Shown: positions 37,654 through 46,838 of the stretch, piece after piece
Numbering within the stretch: position 1 is the first letter of the stretch
Layout: the number at the start of each line of letters is the position of its first letter
Assembly (NCBI RefSeq): GCF_030929505.1
Contig: NZ_JAVFVV010000010.1
Location: forward strand, 186,001-250,000
Length of the DNA: 64,000 nucleotides
Direction of reading: 5' to 3'
DNA from: Mesorhizobium sp. LHD-90
GTDB lineage: Bacteria; Pseudomonadota; Alphaproteobacteria; Rhizobiales; Rhizobiaceae
The notes under the pieces: generated by a model
What the model was told of the DNA's origin: nothing
The model's input: the letters and a program-made list of their open reading frames with translations, nothing else
Databases searched by the model: none
Made by a program: the position numbers and the translations under genes

Positions 37654-38103
37654 GACCTCCCCGGCGTGAGAGCTGTCCCGGCCGGATCGCGGGGCGGCGT
37701 CAACGCATTCTGGCAGGCATCATAGAGGGAGCCGCAAAAACCCTCAATCGGCATGCTATATTTCATATCATTTCTATCATTGCCTGACAGTCTCGCCGGG
37801 GGTATTAGAGTGTGTCGCACCCAATCGGATTCATTCTGCCGGCGACGGTTTGGGTCAAGGTCGAGGGCTTCGTCGCAGGCCGGGCTGGCGGCCCGGACAA
37901 GACGAAGCCCGATGGATTTGGCCCAAACCGGCCCGGCCCTTCGGGTTTCCGGTTGGCGGGCGCCCACTTCGTCAGGTCGCTCGGCCGATGAACCACATCG
38001 ACCTTCGCGACCTTCCTTGTGGATCGCCTCGCCAAACGAGAAACAGAATGAACCCGATTGGGCGCGACACGCTCTAGGGTTGCCGCAACGGAGTTCCTCT
38101 GCC
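37654..38103. other. Divergent mocD / LacI-gene regulatory region
   Basis: 450 bases between divergent starts. 37808-38074 is a MITE-like element (separate entry). The rest includes an AT-rich stretch at 37750-37785 (CATGCTATATTTCATATCATTTCTATCATT) with near-repeated ATTTCATATC/ATTTCTATC, a candidate promoter or operator zone for mocD. No gene is seen. Confidence 0.45.
37808..38074. mobile_element. MITE-like element with 31-bp terminal repeats and TA flanks
   Basis: The left end (GAGTGTGTCGCACCCAATCG and onward) and the inverted right end (GAGCGTGTCGCGCCCAATCG and onward) match at 28 of 31 bases and are flanked by TA on both sides, the target duplication of IS630/Tc1 elements. Inside are nested inverted repeats: GGTTTGGG/CCCAAACC, GGGCTTCGTC/GACGAAGCCC and CCGGGC/GGCCCGG, which could fold as one cruciform. 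It encodes nothing. A partial related copy lies at 33897-33935. Confidence 0.7.
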
Positions 38104-39129
38104 ATGGCCAAGCGCCCGACGATCGAGCAGCTCGCGCGCGAATCCGGCGTCAGCGTCGCTACCGTCGACCGCGTGCTGAACCGGCGGCTCCCCGTCCGCA
38201 CCGAAACCGCTAGCCGGGTCTACGAGGCCGCGGTGCGGATCGGCTTCCATGCCGCCGGGCTGATCGGCCAGCGGCTGCGCGAGGACCAGCCCACGGTGCG
38301 GCTGGGCTTTCTGCTTTTGAAAACCGACCAGCCGTTCTACGGCGCCTTCGCGCAGGACATCGCCGACGCCGTCGCCGCTGCGCAAGGGTTGCGGGCTTCC
38401 TGCAAGATCGATTTCATTTCCCCTCAGGAACCTGCTGAGGCCGTTGCCAGCCTGGAGGCCATGGCGGTAGCCTGCGACGCGGTCGCGATGGTCGCCCCCG
38501 AGCATCCCACGCTCGCCGCCGCGGTGGAGCGGCTGAAGGAGCGCGGCGTGCCGGTGTTCGCGCTGCTGTCGGACTTCGCGCCGGCGGCGCGCCAAGCCTA
38601 TGTCGGCGTGCACAACGGCAAGGTCGGGCGCACCGCGGCCTGGATGATCGCGCGCTGCGCGCGCCCCGGCAAGGTGGCGCTTTTTGTCGGCAGCCACCGG
38701 TTCCACGGCCACGAATTGCGCGAGATCGGTTTTCGCGCCTTCTTCCGCGAGGAGGCGCCGGACTTCACCGTCCTCGACACCATCGTCAACCTGGAAGCCC
38801 ACGAACTCACGCACGAGGCCATGCTCGACCTCCAGCGCCAGCATCCCGACCTAGCCGGTGTCTACGTCGCCGGCGGCGGTTCCGGCGGGCTGGTCACAGC
38901 CCTTCGCGAGATGGATCCGGGCCGGCGTCCGGTCGCTGTCTGCAACGAGTTGACCGCGGACAGGCGCGCCGCCCTGGCGGAGGGTCTGCTGACCATGGTG
39001 ATCGCCACGCCGCGCGACCTCATCTGCCGCGAGATCGTGCCGTTGATGGCGGAGGCGTTGAAGCCGGGCGGCAATGCGCCGGCGCAGATCTTTCTGCCGT
39101 TCAACATCTACCTGCCGGAGAGCGTCTGA
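38104..39129 (+). CDS. LacI-family regulator
   Basis: 341 residues. N-terminal LacI HTH (PTIEQLARESGVSVATVDRVLNRR) followed by a periplasmic-binding-protein-like domain with VRLGFLLLKTDQPFY and VGVHNGKVGRTAAWMI, as in RbsR-type sensors of sugars and polyols. It is divergent from mocD, so control of the moc genes by an inositol-like ligand is likely; the Sinorhizobium moc regulator belongs to another family (GntR/MocR type). The upstream frame to 37753 runs through the MITE-like element and is rejected. Confidence 0.87.
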   Translation: MAKRPTIEQLARESGVSVATVDRVLNRRLPVRTETASRVYEAAVRIGFHAAGLIGQRLREDQPTVRLGFLLLKTDQPFYGAFAQDIADAVAAAQGLRASCKIDFISPQEPAEAVASLEAMAVACDAVAMVAPEHPTLAAAVERLKERGVPVFALLSDFAPAARQAYVGVHNGKVGRTAAWMIARCARPGKVALFVGSHRFHGHELREIGFRAFFREEAPDFTVLDTIVNLEAHELTHEAMLDLQRQHPDLAGVYVAGGGSGGLVTALREMDPGRRPVAVCNELTADRRAALAEGLLTMVIATPRDLICREIVPLMAEALKPGGNAPAQIFLPFNIYLPESV

Positions 39130-39161
39130 GCGCTTCCCGCGCCGCCGAAGACGGGTATCCG

Positions 39162-39181
39162 GCCTGTCCTGCGTGACAGGC
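39162..39181. terminator. Hairpin between convergent lacI-type and metI genes
   Basis: GCCTGTC and GACAGGC form a perfect 7-bp stem with a 6-base loop, 33 bases after the LacI-type stop and 2 bases before the metI stop. No T tract. It may mark the bidirectional 3' ends. Confidence 0.4.
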
Positions 39182-39182
39182 T

Positions 39183-39839
39183 TCAGGCCCGGTGGTCGAG
39201 CCGCGCAACGAGACGGTCGCCGGCGTACTGGATGAGGCATACCAGCACGATCAGCACAGCAACCACCGCCACCATCACCACGGTCTCGAAACGCTGGTAG
39301 CCATAACGGATGGCGAGATCCCCCAGCCCGCCCGCACCGATCGCGCCCGCCATCGCCGATGCGCCGACAAGCGTGATCAGGGTCACGGTGAAGCCGGCCA
39401 CCAGGCCGGGCAGCGCTTCGGGCACCAGCACCTCGCGGATGATCGTCCAGCGGTTGCCGCCCATGGCCCGTGCCGCCTCGACCAGCCCGTGGTCGACCTC
39501 GCGCAGGGATACTTCCGCGATGCGCGCATAATAGGGCGTGGCGGCGATCGACAGGGGCACGATCGCCGCCCAGGTGCCGATGGAGGTGCCGACGATAAGC
39601 CGCGTCAGCGGGATCAAGGCGACCAGCAGGATGATGAAAGGCACCGAGCGAAAACCGTTGATGACGGCGCCGAGGATACGGTTGAACCAAAGATTTTCGG
39701 CGATGCCGCCGCGATCGGTGGCGACCATGGCCAGGCCGAGCGGCAGGCCCGCGACCAGCGAGATCAGGCCGGAGGCCGCCGTCATCAGAATGGTTTCCCA
39801 GGTCGAGCGGACAAGCAGTTCAAGCATCACCGGCGACAT
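39183..39839 (-). CDS. metI: Methionine ABC transporter permease MetI
   Basis: 218 residues. Start at 39839 chosen because GGAGGTGC lies upstream; it overlaps metN by 20 bases. Five or six helices, and the EAA loop LVEAARAMGGNRWTIIREVLVPEALPG as in MetI, with SAMAGAIGAGGLGDLAIRYGY near the C-terminus. With MetN and MetQ it imports methionine (D and L). It is the last gene of the met operon, convergent with the LacI-type gene. Confidence 0.9.
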   Translation of the reverse strand: MSPVMLELLVRSTWETILMTAASGLISLVAGLPLGLAMVATDRGGIAENLWFNRILGAVINGFRSVPFIILLVALIPLTRLIVGTSIGTWAAIVPLSIAATPYYARIAEVSLREVDHGLVEAARAMGGNRWTIIREVLVPEALPGLVAGFTVTLITLVGASAMAGAIGAGGLGDLAIRYGYQRFETVVMVAVVAVLIVLVCLIQYAGDRLVARLDHRA

Positions 39840-40869
39840 GGCCGAGCACCTCCGTTCGCGCACCGCGCGCTTCGAGAAACTGGCTGACCCTGGCCACGTC
39901 TTCGCCGGAACCCCGGATCGCTAGGAACAGCGTGCCGACCGGCTCGCCCTGGATGGTCTCGATGCCGCCATGGATCAGGCGGAAGGGTACCTTCAGCGTC
40001 CCGGCAAGATCGGAGAGCAGCGCCTGGCGCGCCGCGTCGCCGAAGACATCGATCCTGAGCACGGCGTCACCGACAGGCTCTGGTGAAAGCCTGTCTGCGA
40101 TCTCCTGCGGCAACTGGGGACGCATGCCTGCCAGCAGACTCCGGGTGATCTCGGATTTGGGTTCGGCGAAGACCGACCAGACCGGTCCTTCCTCGACGAT
40201 GCGCCCCTGATCGATGACCGCGACGCGGTCGGCGATCGATCGGACCACCTCCATCTCGTGGGTGATGAGCAGGATGGTGAGGCCGAACCGGCGGTTGATG
40301 TCCTTCAAGAGCGCCAGGATCGAGCGTGTCGTCTCGGGGTCCAGCGCCGACGTCGCCTCGTCCGAAAGCAGCAGGGCCGGATTGGCGGCGAGCGCGCGGG
40401 CGATGCCGACACGCTGCTTCTGGCCGCCGGAAAGCTGCGCCGGATAGCTTCTTGCTTTCTCCGGCAGCCCGACGAGGTCGAGAAGCTCGGCGGCGCGGCG
40501 GGTGCGCTCCGCCTTGCCAACTCCAGCGATCTTCAACGGCAGGGCGACGTTCTCCGCCACGGTCTTGGCCGAGAGCAGGTTGAAATGCTGGAAGATCATG
40601 CCGATGCGTCGCCGCAGCGGCTGCAGGTCGGACTCGCCGAGCCGGCTGATCTCCCGGCCCTCGATAAACACCTCGCCGGAATCGGGCCGCTCCAGGCCGT
40701 TGAGGCAGCGGATGAGCGTCGATTTGCCGGCACCGCTGCGACCGATGATGCCAAGAATCTCGCCCTTGTGGACGGTCAGCGAGACGCCGTCGAGCGCCGG
40801 CGTCTTTCCGAACCGGCGGCGCAGGTCGGTCAGGCGGACGACGTCTTGTCTCAGTTCGGCGTGTTCCAC
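39820..40869 (-). CDS. metN: Methionine ABC transporter ATPase MetN
   Basis: 349 residues from the GTG at 40869, which has AGGAG at good spacing; an ATG 30 bases upstream has no site. Walker A GRSGAGKST, Q loop IFQHFNLLSAKTV, signature QLSGGQKQR, Walker B LLSDEATSALD, H loop ITHEMEV. The C-terminal NIL/ACT-like domain (about 270-349) senses methionine and closes the transporter when methionine is high. The start lies 107 bases after metQ's stop, with a terminator-like hairpin between them. Confidence 0.9.
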   Translation of the reverse strand: MEHAELRQDVVRLTDLRRRFGKTPALDGVSLTVHKGEILGIIGRSGAGKSTLIRCLNGLERPDSGEVFIEGREISRLGESDLQPLRRRIGMIFQHFNLLSAKTVAENVALPLKIAGVGKAERTRRAAELLDLVGLPEKARSYPAQLSGGQKQRVGIARALAANPALLLSDEATSALDPETTRSILALLKDINRRFGLTILLITHEMEVVRSIADRVAVIDQGRIVEEGPVWSVFAEPKSEITRSLLAGMRPQLPQEIADRLSPEPVGDAVLRIDVFGDAARQALLSDLAGTLKVPFRLIHGGIETIQGEPVGTLFLAIRGSGEDVARVSQFLEARGARTEVLGHVAGDA

Positions 40870-40917
40870 CGGCACTCCTGCCGAAATATGTACGTTCATT
40901 ATACGTATGGGCCCGTG

Positions 40918-40956
40918 CAAAAACAGGTCGGCGGCCCGCGTGGAACGCAGGCCGCC
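40918..40956 (-). terminator. Hairpin between metQ and metN
   Basis: On the minus strand GGCGGCC-T-GCG pairs with CGC-G-GGCCGCC around a TTCCA loop (10 pairs with one internal mismatch), and the T-rich GACCTGTTTTTG follows. It probably stops part of the transcripts after metQ, so that the binding protein is more abundant than the membrane parts. Confidence 0.65.
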
Positions 40957-40976
40957 GCAGGGTGCGATATAGGCGC

Positions 40977-41825
40977 TCAGTAGGCGCTGATGCCCGTTCC
41001 CTTGTACACACGGTCGAATTCGGCCTTCACCGTTTCGTTCTGGTAAGATTCGACCAGGGTTTTCACCCAGGGCTCGTTCTCGGAGCCGGCCTTGACGGCG
41101 ATGAAGTTGCGGTACGGATTGTCGGCTACCGGTTCCTGGGCGATACGGTCGTCGGGGGTCAGGCCGCTCTTCAGCGCCCAGTCGGTGTTCACCACCGCCG
41201 CATCCAGGTCGTCCACCGAGCGCCCGACGATGCCGGCGTCAAGTTCCTTGATGTTCAGGTTCTTCGGGTTCTCGCTGATGTCGATCACCGTGGCGAGGAT
41301 TCCCGTGCCGTCCTTGAGTTTGATCAACCCTTCGTTCTGAAGCACGCGAAGCGCGCGGCCTTCGTTGGACGGATCGTTGGGCACGCCGACCACGGCGCCT
41401 TCAGGCAGTTCGGCGACGGTTTTGTGCTTCTTCGAGTAAAGGCCGATCGGCCACACGGCGGTATAGCCGACCGGAACGATGTGGTAGCCCTGCGTCTTGA
41501 TCTGGTTGTCGAGATAGGGCTGGTGCTGGAAGGCGTTCGCGTCGATCTCGCCGCGCTCCAGCGCCTCGTTCGGCTGGGTATAGTCGTTGAAGACCACGGT
41601 TTCGATCGTCAGCCCGCGCTTGGCGCCTTCCTGGACGACGACGCGCCACACATCCTCGTCTTCGCCGCTGATGATGCCGACCTTGATCTCCTTCTTGTCC
41701 TGGGAGAAGGCCGGAGCCGTGAACGCGAAAGTGGTGAGCGCCGCGGCGGTCGCAAGCGCCAGGGCAAGCCCGGTACGGCGGGTCACTGGCCCGGAAAACG
41801 GGAATCGATTGTTCTGGTCGGACAT
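40977..41825 (-). CDS. metQ: Methionine-binding protein MetQ/NlpA family
   Basis: 282 residues. Start at 41825 (MSDQNNRFPF) follows AAGGAA; a 36-codon longer frame is Cys-rich and unlike the family. A signal peptide with twin-Arg-like TRRTGLALALATAAALTTFAF precedes DKKEIKVGIISGEDEDVW. No lipobox cysteine is seen, so it is probably periplasmic instead of a lipoprotein. Family motifs: NEALERGEIDANAFQHQPYLD and YTAVWPIGLYSKKHK. In rhizobia such proteins bind methionine; a SAM riboswitch is common upstream in other bacteria but I see none. Confidence 0.9.
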   Translation of the reverse strand: MSDQNNRFPFSGPVTRRTGLALALATAAALTTFAFTAPAFSQDKKEIKVGIISGEDEDVWRVVVQEGAKRGLTIETVVFNDYTQPNEALERGEIDANAFQHQPYLDNQIKTQGYHIVPVGYTAVWPIGLYSKKHKTVAELPEGAVVGVPNDPSNEGRALRVLQNEGLIKLKDGTGILATVIDISENPKNLNIKELDAGIVGRSVDDLDAAVVNTDWALKSGLTPDDRIAQEPVADNPYRNFIAVKAGSENEPWVKTLVESYQNETVKAEFDRVYKGTGISAY

Positions 41826-42038
41826 GATTTTTCCTTGGGATGTTGCTCTTGATGCTGAATCATGAGCGATGCAGCAGCATTGCACAAAGCAACACGTTCC
41901 TCGGCTGAACGCCGGGCAGGAATATCGTCTCAAAAGCCCAGGTGAAATGAGAGTCTTCGCCTTCGCATCTGCGAAGGCGAAGTGGGACGCGTGGCTCCGG
42001 GCCAGCGTTAGGTTATCTGGGATAGTGGCGCGCCCGCA

Positions 42039-43133
42039 TCATATCGCCTTGCCCGTCGCGGCGTCGAACACCGAGGCCCGGTTCATGTTGACGTCGATCG
42101 GCAGCGTTTCGCCGGGGCGGCTGACGTCATGTGCCTGCAGTTCCGCGATCACCGGCTCGCCGGCGAGCCGGAAAGTGGCGTAACTGCGCGATCCGGTCGG
42201 CTGCACCAGGTCGACGAGCGCATCGTAGCGGACGCAGCCCGGTGGCGGGGCGCCCGCCGGCGCGCGGCTGAGGTGCTCCGGCCGTAGGCCCAGCAGCACC
42301 GATCCGTCGCCGGATGTCCTCGGCGCCATCCGGCCGTTCGGCAAGGGCAGGAACTGGTCGCCGAAGGCGATGCCCTCCGATCCGGCGCGGCTCTCCAGAC
42401 GGCCCGGCAGAAAACTCATCTTCGGCGATCCGAGAAAACCGGCGACGAAGGTGGTCGCCGGCCGCTCGAACAGGTCGAGCGGCGCGCCCTGCTGCTCGAT
42501 CAGGCCGTCGCGCATCAGCACGATGCGGTCGGCCAAGGTCATCGCCTCGATCTGGTCGTGCGTGACGTAGATCATGGTGGTGGAGATGCCCTGGTGGAGA
42601 CGCTTGATCTCGCCGCGCATCTCGTCGCGAAGCTGGGCGTCCAGATTGGAGAGCGGTTCGTCGAACAGGAAGATGCGGGGGTTGCGGACGATGGCGCGGC
42701 CGATGGCGACGCGCTGCCGCTGGCCGCCCGAGAGCTGCCGCGGCAGCCGGCCGAGAAGTTGGGTGATGCCAAGCATGCGCGCCGCGGTATCGACCCGCCG
42801 GTCGATTTCCGGCTGCGGCATCTTGCGCGCCTTCAGCCCGAAGCCGATATTTCTGGCCACGCTCATATGCGGATAGAGTGCGTAGTCCTGGAACACCATG
42901 GCGACGTCGCGGTCGCGCGGCCGCAGGTCGTTGACCACCTCGCCGCCGATTTCGATCGTGCCTTCGGAAATCTCCTCCAGCCCAGCGATCGTGCGCAGGA
43001 GCGTGCTCTTGCCGCAGCCGGACGGCCCGACCAGCACGGTGAATTCGCCGTCGGGGATGTCCAGGTCGATGCCCCGGACCGCGTGGAACGCTCCGTAGCG
43101 CTTGTGCAGCCCGCTTATCCTGACATTCGCCAT
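42039..43133 (-). CDS. Sugar-type ABC transporter ATPase (UgpC/MalK family)
   Basis: 364 residues. Walker A GPSGCGKST, signature QLSGGQRQR, Walker B IFLFDEPLSNLD, H loop YVTHDQIEAMTL, and a C-terminal OB-like TOBE domain (LLGLRPEHLS). It drives the two permeases encoded just upstream. Last gene of an eight-gene catabolic operon that starts with the GntR regulator at 49739. Gap to the previous permease gene 13 bases. Confidence 0.9.
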   Translation of the reverse strand: MANVRISGLHKRYGAFHAVRGIDLDIPDGEFTVLVGPSGCGKSTLLRTIAGLEEISEGTIEIGGEVVNDLRPRDRDVAMVFQDYALYPHMSVARNIGFGLKARKMPQPEIDRRVDTAARMLGITQLLGRLPRQLSGGQRQRVAIGRAIVRNPRIFLFDEPLSNLDAQLRDEMRGEIKRLHQGISTTMIYVTHDQIEAMTLADRIVLMRDGLIEQQGAPLDLFERPATTFVAGFLGSPKMSFLPGRLESRAGSEGIAFGDQFLPLPNGRMAPRTSGDGSVLLGLRPEHLSRAPAGAPPPGCVRYDALVDLVQPTGSRSYATFRLAGEPVIAELQAHDVSRPGETLPIDVNMNRASVFDAATGKAI

Positions 43134-43146
43134 TTCCGAAAATTTC

Positions 43147-43995
43147 CTATCCGCGGACGGCGCCGAGCGTCAGCCCGCGCACCAGGTGTCGTTGAGCGAG
43201 AACTCCCAGCGCGATCGACGGCACCAGGGAGACGATGGCGAGTGCCGCCGCCTCGCCATACTGCGCGCCCTGGAAGCCGATGAAGGCGCGGAACACAGTC
43301 GGCAGCGTGAAGGCGGTGCGGCTGGTCAAGAGCAGCGCGAAGAAGAACTCGGTCCAGCAGGCGATGAAGGCGAACACGGCCGCCGCGACGATGCCGGGTG
43401 CGGCGAGCGGCACGGCGACGCGCCAGAACGCTTCCCAGCGCGTGCAGCCGTCGACAAGTGCTGCCTCCTCCATGGAGCGCGGCATGCCGCGGAAATAGGC
43501 GAACATCATCCAGACCGAGACCGGCAGCGTGAACACCGTGTAGGCGACGATCAGCCCGACATGTGTGTCGTAGAGGCCGACCTGGCGGTAGATGAGAAAT
43601 ACCGGCAGCACGATGCCGATCGGCGGCAGGAAACGCTGCGACAGCACCCAGAAGGAGAGGTGCTGGCCGCCCGTGTTGTATCGCGCCAGGCTATAGGCCA
43701 TGGTGGTGCCGAGCAGCGCCGAAAGCGCGGTGGCCGACAGCGAGATGATCAGGCTGTTGATCAGCCCCTCCAGCCCTCGATAGGTGAACAGCGCCACCTC
43801 GTAGTGCAGCAGGGTCGGCTCCGTCGGAAACCAGACGGGCGGGGTTGCCAGATAGTCGTCGCTGGGTTTCACCGACGTGTTGAACATCCAGTAGAGCGGC
43901 CACAGCACGAAGATCAGGAAGAAGCCGAGCAGCACGAAGCGGGCGACCGGGGCGCCACCGCGGCGCGGACGGCGGGCGGAACGGACGGCGGCCAT
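43147..43995 (-). CDS. Sugar-type ABC permease (MalG-like)
   Basis: 282 residues. Start ATG at 43995 overlaps the stop of the previous permease gene by 1 base (TGATG). Six helices; the EAA loop is SMEEAALVDGCTRWEAFWRVAVPLA and the second MalG mark is FFFALLLTSRTAFTLPT. Pairs with the MalF-like protein. A frame on upstream bases to 44844 is an overlap artefact. Confidence 0.88.
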   Translation of the reverse strand: MAAVRSARRPRRGGAPVARFVLLGFFLIFVLWPLYWMFNTSVKPSDDYLATPPVWFPTEPTLLHYEVALFTYRGLEGLINSLIISLSATALSALLGTTMAYSLARYNTGGQHLSFWVLSQRFLPPIGIVLPVFLIYRQVGLYDTHVGLIVAYTVFTLPVSVWMMFAYFRGMPRSMEEAALVDGCTRWEAFWRVAVPLAAPGIVAAAVFAFIACWTEFFFALLLTSRTAFTLPTVFRAFIGFQGAQYGEAAALAIVSLVPSIALGVLAQRHLVRGLTLGAVRG

Positions 43996-44936
43996 CAGGC
44001 GGTCTCCACCTTGAGCAGACGGCGCACGAGCAGCGTCACCACCAGCGCCGTGAAGATCAGGAACAGCCAGCTTCCCGCCGTCGCCTGCGACAGGTGGAAC
44101 TGCGTGAAGCCGACCGTGTAGAGATAGTAGCTTGCCGTATAGGTGCTGGTGCCCGGCCCGCCGCCGGTCATGATGAAGATCGTGTCGAACATGCGGATGG
44201 CGTCGAGCAGCCGGAAGGTGAGCGCCAGTAGCATCATCGGTGCCAGATGCGGCACTGTGATCGCCCAGAACGCCTGCCAGGCGTTGACGCCGTCGAGTTC
44301 CGCCGCCTCGTAGAGGTTCGGCGGGATCGAGGTCAGCCCGGCGAGCAGGATGACGAACATGAACGGCGTCCACTGCCAGACGTCGGCGACCACCAGCGAG
44401 ATGTAGAGCCACGGGCTCTCGGTGAGCCAGCCGATGGTTACCTCCTGCCCGAGCAGCGCGCCGAGAATGTAGTTTGTCGGCCCGAACGGACGTTGCAGCA
44501 GCAGCGTCCAGGCCTGGCCGACGATCACCGGGCTGATGAACAGCGGCACGATCAGGATCGACATCACCACGCCGCGGCCTGGAAAACTTCTCACCATGGC
44601 GAGCGCCACCGCGAGGCCTAGCACGAACTCGATCGCCACGCTGATGCCCGACAGAAGCGCGGTGAGCAGTAGCGACCAGCGCGCCACCGGATCGAAGACG
44701 ACGCGTTCGAAATTCTTCAGGCCGACGAAGGCATGGCCGGGCACCTGGAAGTCGTAGTTGATGAACGAGACGACCAGCGAGAACAGCAGCGGATAGATCG
44801 ACAGCGCCAGGATCAGCAGCACCGCGGGGGCGACCAGCAGCCACTTGAAATGGCGGTCGGCCCAGTTGGCGAAGCTTGAAAGGCGCGGCGGCGCCCCGGC
44901 CCCCGTCATGCGCGTAATGGCTGCAGTCTGCGGCAT
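43995..44936 (-). CDS. Sugar-type ABC permease (MalF-like)
   Basis: 313 residues with the MalF layout: N-terminal helix LLVAPAVLLILALSIYPLLFS, then FVGLKNFERVV, and the EAA loop LYEAAELDGVNAWQAFWAITVPHL. MTGGGPGTSTYTASYYLYTV is the typical MalF-family end region. It is separated from the binding-protein gene by an intrinsic terminator, so its level is likely set by read-through. Confidence 0.88.
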   Translation of the reverse strand: MPQTAAITRMTGAGAPPRLSSFANWADRHFKWLLVAPAVLLILALSIYPLLFSLVVSFINYDFQVPGHAFVGLKNFERVVFDPVARWSLLLTALLSGISVAIEFVLGLAVALAMVRSFPGRGVVMSILIVPLFISPVIVGQAWTLLLQRPFGPTNYILGALLGQEVTIGWLTESPWLYISLVVADVWQWTPFMFVILLAGLTSIPPNLYEAAELDGVNAWQAFWAITVPHLAPMMLLALTFRLLDAIRMFDTIFIMTGGGPGTSTYTASYYLYTVGFTQFHLSQATAGSWLFLIFTALVVTLLVRRLLKVETA

Positions 44937-45008
44937 CGTCGCTTCTATTCCGTTTCGCCCTTCATGCCCGGCAAGCCGCGCGGCCGGCGCGCTCTTCCGG
45001 TCTCAAGC

Positions 45009-45044
45009 AAAAAAACCGGCCGGCGCCCCCCGACGCCGGCCGGT
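45009..45044 (-). terminator. Strong intrinsic terminator inside the sugar ABC operon
   Basis: On the minus strand ACCGGCCGGCG pairs perfectly with CGCCGGCCGGT (11 bp, 8-base loop) and is followed directly by TTTTTTT. It lies 6 bases after the binding-protein stop and 72 bases before the next permease start. This is the clearest intrinsic terminator in the window. Confidence 0.88.
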
Positions 45045-45049
45045 CCCCC

Positions 45050-46705
45050 TCACAGCGTGACCGCCAGGCCAAGCTTCTCGACGGTGTTGTCGGCCGTCGC
45101 GCCCGGCAGCTTCAGGAACTCCGCGTAGAAGGCCTTTTGGGAATCGACGCCGAGGCGGTCCGTCGTCTCGTCGAACTCCTTGGCCGCGGTCTCCAGCGAA
45201 GCCTTCGGGTCGGCGCCCGCCCAGACCGCCGTGCACATGCGGTCGATCGACAGGAAGTAGTCCTGCGCGCCGGGCATGATCGGGTCGAGAAGGCCGACAT
45301 TGGCCGAGGCGTTCAGGTTGGCGAGATATTCCTTGGCGCTCGGGAACAGGCCGGCATAAAGCTCCGACCTGAAGTGCGACAGGCGATACGGGTCGCGCAG
45401 CGCGTAGGGCAGCATGACGCGGGCGAGCGACACCGGCGGCGAGGTCATCCACTGCATGGCCAGGAAGGCGGCGTCCGGGTTCGCCGAATCCGCCGACAGT
45501 GCCTTGTTGAAGCCCGTCGCGTGCTCCGGATTGCCGGGAACGACGGCGTAGCCGACCTTGCCGGCGATCTGCGACTGCGGGATGAAGTTGATGGCCGCCG
45601 CCGACTGCGAGTAGTTTGCGGCCATGCGCCCGGACGGCGGCCAGGAATAGATCATCGCCACCTTGCCGGTCAGGAACGCCGCCCACAGCGACACCGCGTC
45701 GAGTTCGTTGTTGCCGGGGATGGACGCGTTGTTCGCGGCGATCATGTTCTGCAGGGTCTTCACGCCGGCGTCGGAGGCGAGCGCCGCCTTCATGTCGCCG
45801 TCGAACAACTGGCCGCCATTGGCGCGGAACTGCTGCAGGAAGTCGAACTGGTTGCCGGGGCTGCCCGCCTTGCGGAAATGGCCGGCGCCATAGACGTTCG
45901 GCGCGAGCTGGTCGGTGATGAACTGCGCCACCTGCGCATATTCCTCCCAGGTCTTCGGGGGCTCCAGCTTGGCGTTGAACTTCGCCTTGTAGGCCTCGAC
46001 CAGCTTCGGATCCTCGAAGATGTCCTTGCGGTAATAGAGGGCGAAGATGTCGCCGTCGTCGAACAGGCCCCAGATCTTGCCCTTGTAGGTTGGCAGCGCC
46101 TTGTAGAGCGGATGGTAATCCTCGAGGTCAGCCTTGTTCATGTATTTGGCGATATAGTCGTCGAGCGGCTGGATGACGCCGCCGTCGGCGAGCGAGGGAG
46201 TCCACATCGGCGCGACGTCCAGGATGTCGTAGGCGCCGGACGTGGCGATATGTTCGGCCACCGCTTTCGAATAGAGATCCGGCCATGCCAGTTCGACGAC
46301 GTTGGTCTTGATGCCGGTGAGTTTCTCCAGCATCGGCCCCGAGAAATTGCGCGGATCGAGCGCCTGCAAGCCGGCTTCCGAGGTCATGTTGAGGGTCACG
46401 CCGGAATATTGCTTGGCCGCCTCGATCGCGCGGAAGGCCGAGCCGTCTGCCGGGCCCTCGCTCGAGGCCTTCAGCGCGGCGGCCTGCGCCTGGCCGAGGG
46501 GGGTCGACGGGTCCGCCAGTTCGCTGGCCTGCTGCGCCAGCGCCCAGTCGGTCATCATGCTGAGCATCGGCCCCGAGGCGGCCAGCAGGCCGGTCATCTG
46601 CCCGAACCGGGTGATGAAGGTCCGGCGCGTGCTTTCGCCACGCATGAATGCATCCACCTCGCCGGCCAGGCCGGCCTCGAAGTCGCGTCTCTCTCGATCG
46701 TTCAT
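45050..46705 (-). CDS. Sugar-type ABC substrate-binding protein (Tat-exported)
   Basis: 551 residues, longer than the usual 420-450. The start at 46705 follows GGGAGGAG. Residues 27-60 contain TRRTFITRFGQMTGLLAASG, a twin-arginine-like signal after an N-terminal polar extension of about 25 residues. It belongs to family 1 extracellular solute-binding proteins: LFDDGDIFALYYRKDIFEDPKLVEAYKAKF and AALASDAGVKTLQNMIA. The substrate is probably a sugar acid or polyol, judging from the adjacent dehydrogenase and aldolase genes. Confidence 0.82.
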   Translation of the reverse strand: MNDRERRDFEAGLAGEVDAFMRGESTRRTFITRFGQMTGLLAASGPMLSMMTDWALAQQASELADPSTPLGQAQAAALKASSEGPADGSAFRAIEAAKQYSGVTLNMTSEAGLQALDPRNFSGPMLEKLTGIKTNVVELAWPDLYSKAVAEHIATSGAYDILDVAPMWTPSLADGGVIQPLDDYIAKYMNKADLEDYHPLYKALPTYKGKIWGLFDDGDIFALYYRKDIFEDPKLVEAYKAKFNAKLEPPKTWEEYAQVAQFITDQLAPNVYGAGHFRKAGSPGNQFDFLQQFRANGGQLFDGDMKAALASDAGVKTLQNMIAANNASIPGNNELDAVSLWAAFLTGKVAMIYSWPPSGRMAANYSQSAAAINFIPQSQIAGKVGYAVVPGNPEHATGFNKALSADSANPDAAFLAMQWMTSPPVSLARVMLPYALRDPYRLSHFRSELYAGLFPSAKEYLANLNASANVGLLDPIMPGAQDYFLSIDRMCTAVWAGADPKASLETAAKEFDETTDRLGVDSQKAFYAEFLKLPGATADNTVEKLGLAVTL

Positions 46706-46838
46706 GCCTTTCACTCCTCCCAGGATTGCCGAGCCGTTTCGGCTGCGGCGTTCGCCTCCAACTCGGTCGCGGGCGCTGCGGCCGGTCAATCTCAAGACTT
46801 GGCCCGCGGGCCAGCGCCTCAGTTCGTCGCGTTCCCCC

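Noticed and set aside
41826-42038. SAM riboswitch upstream of metQ
   Set aside because: Checked by eye for a SAM-II-like pattern; no conserved pseudoknot bases were found.
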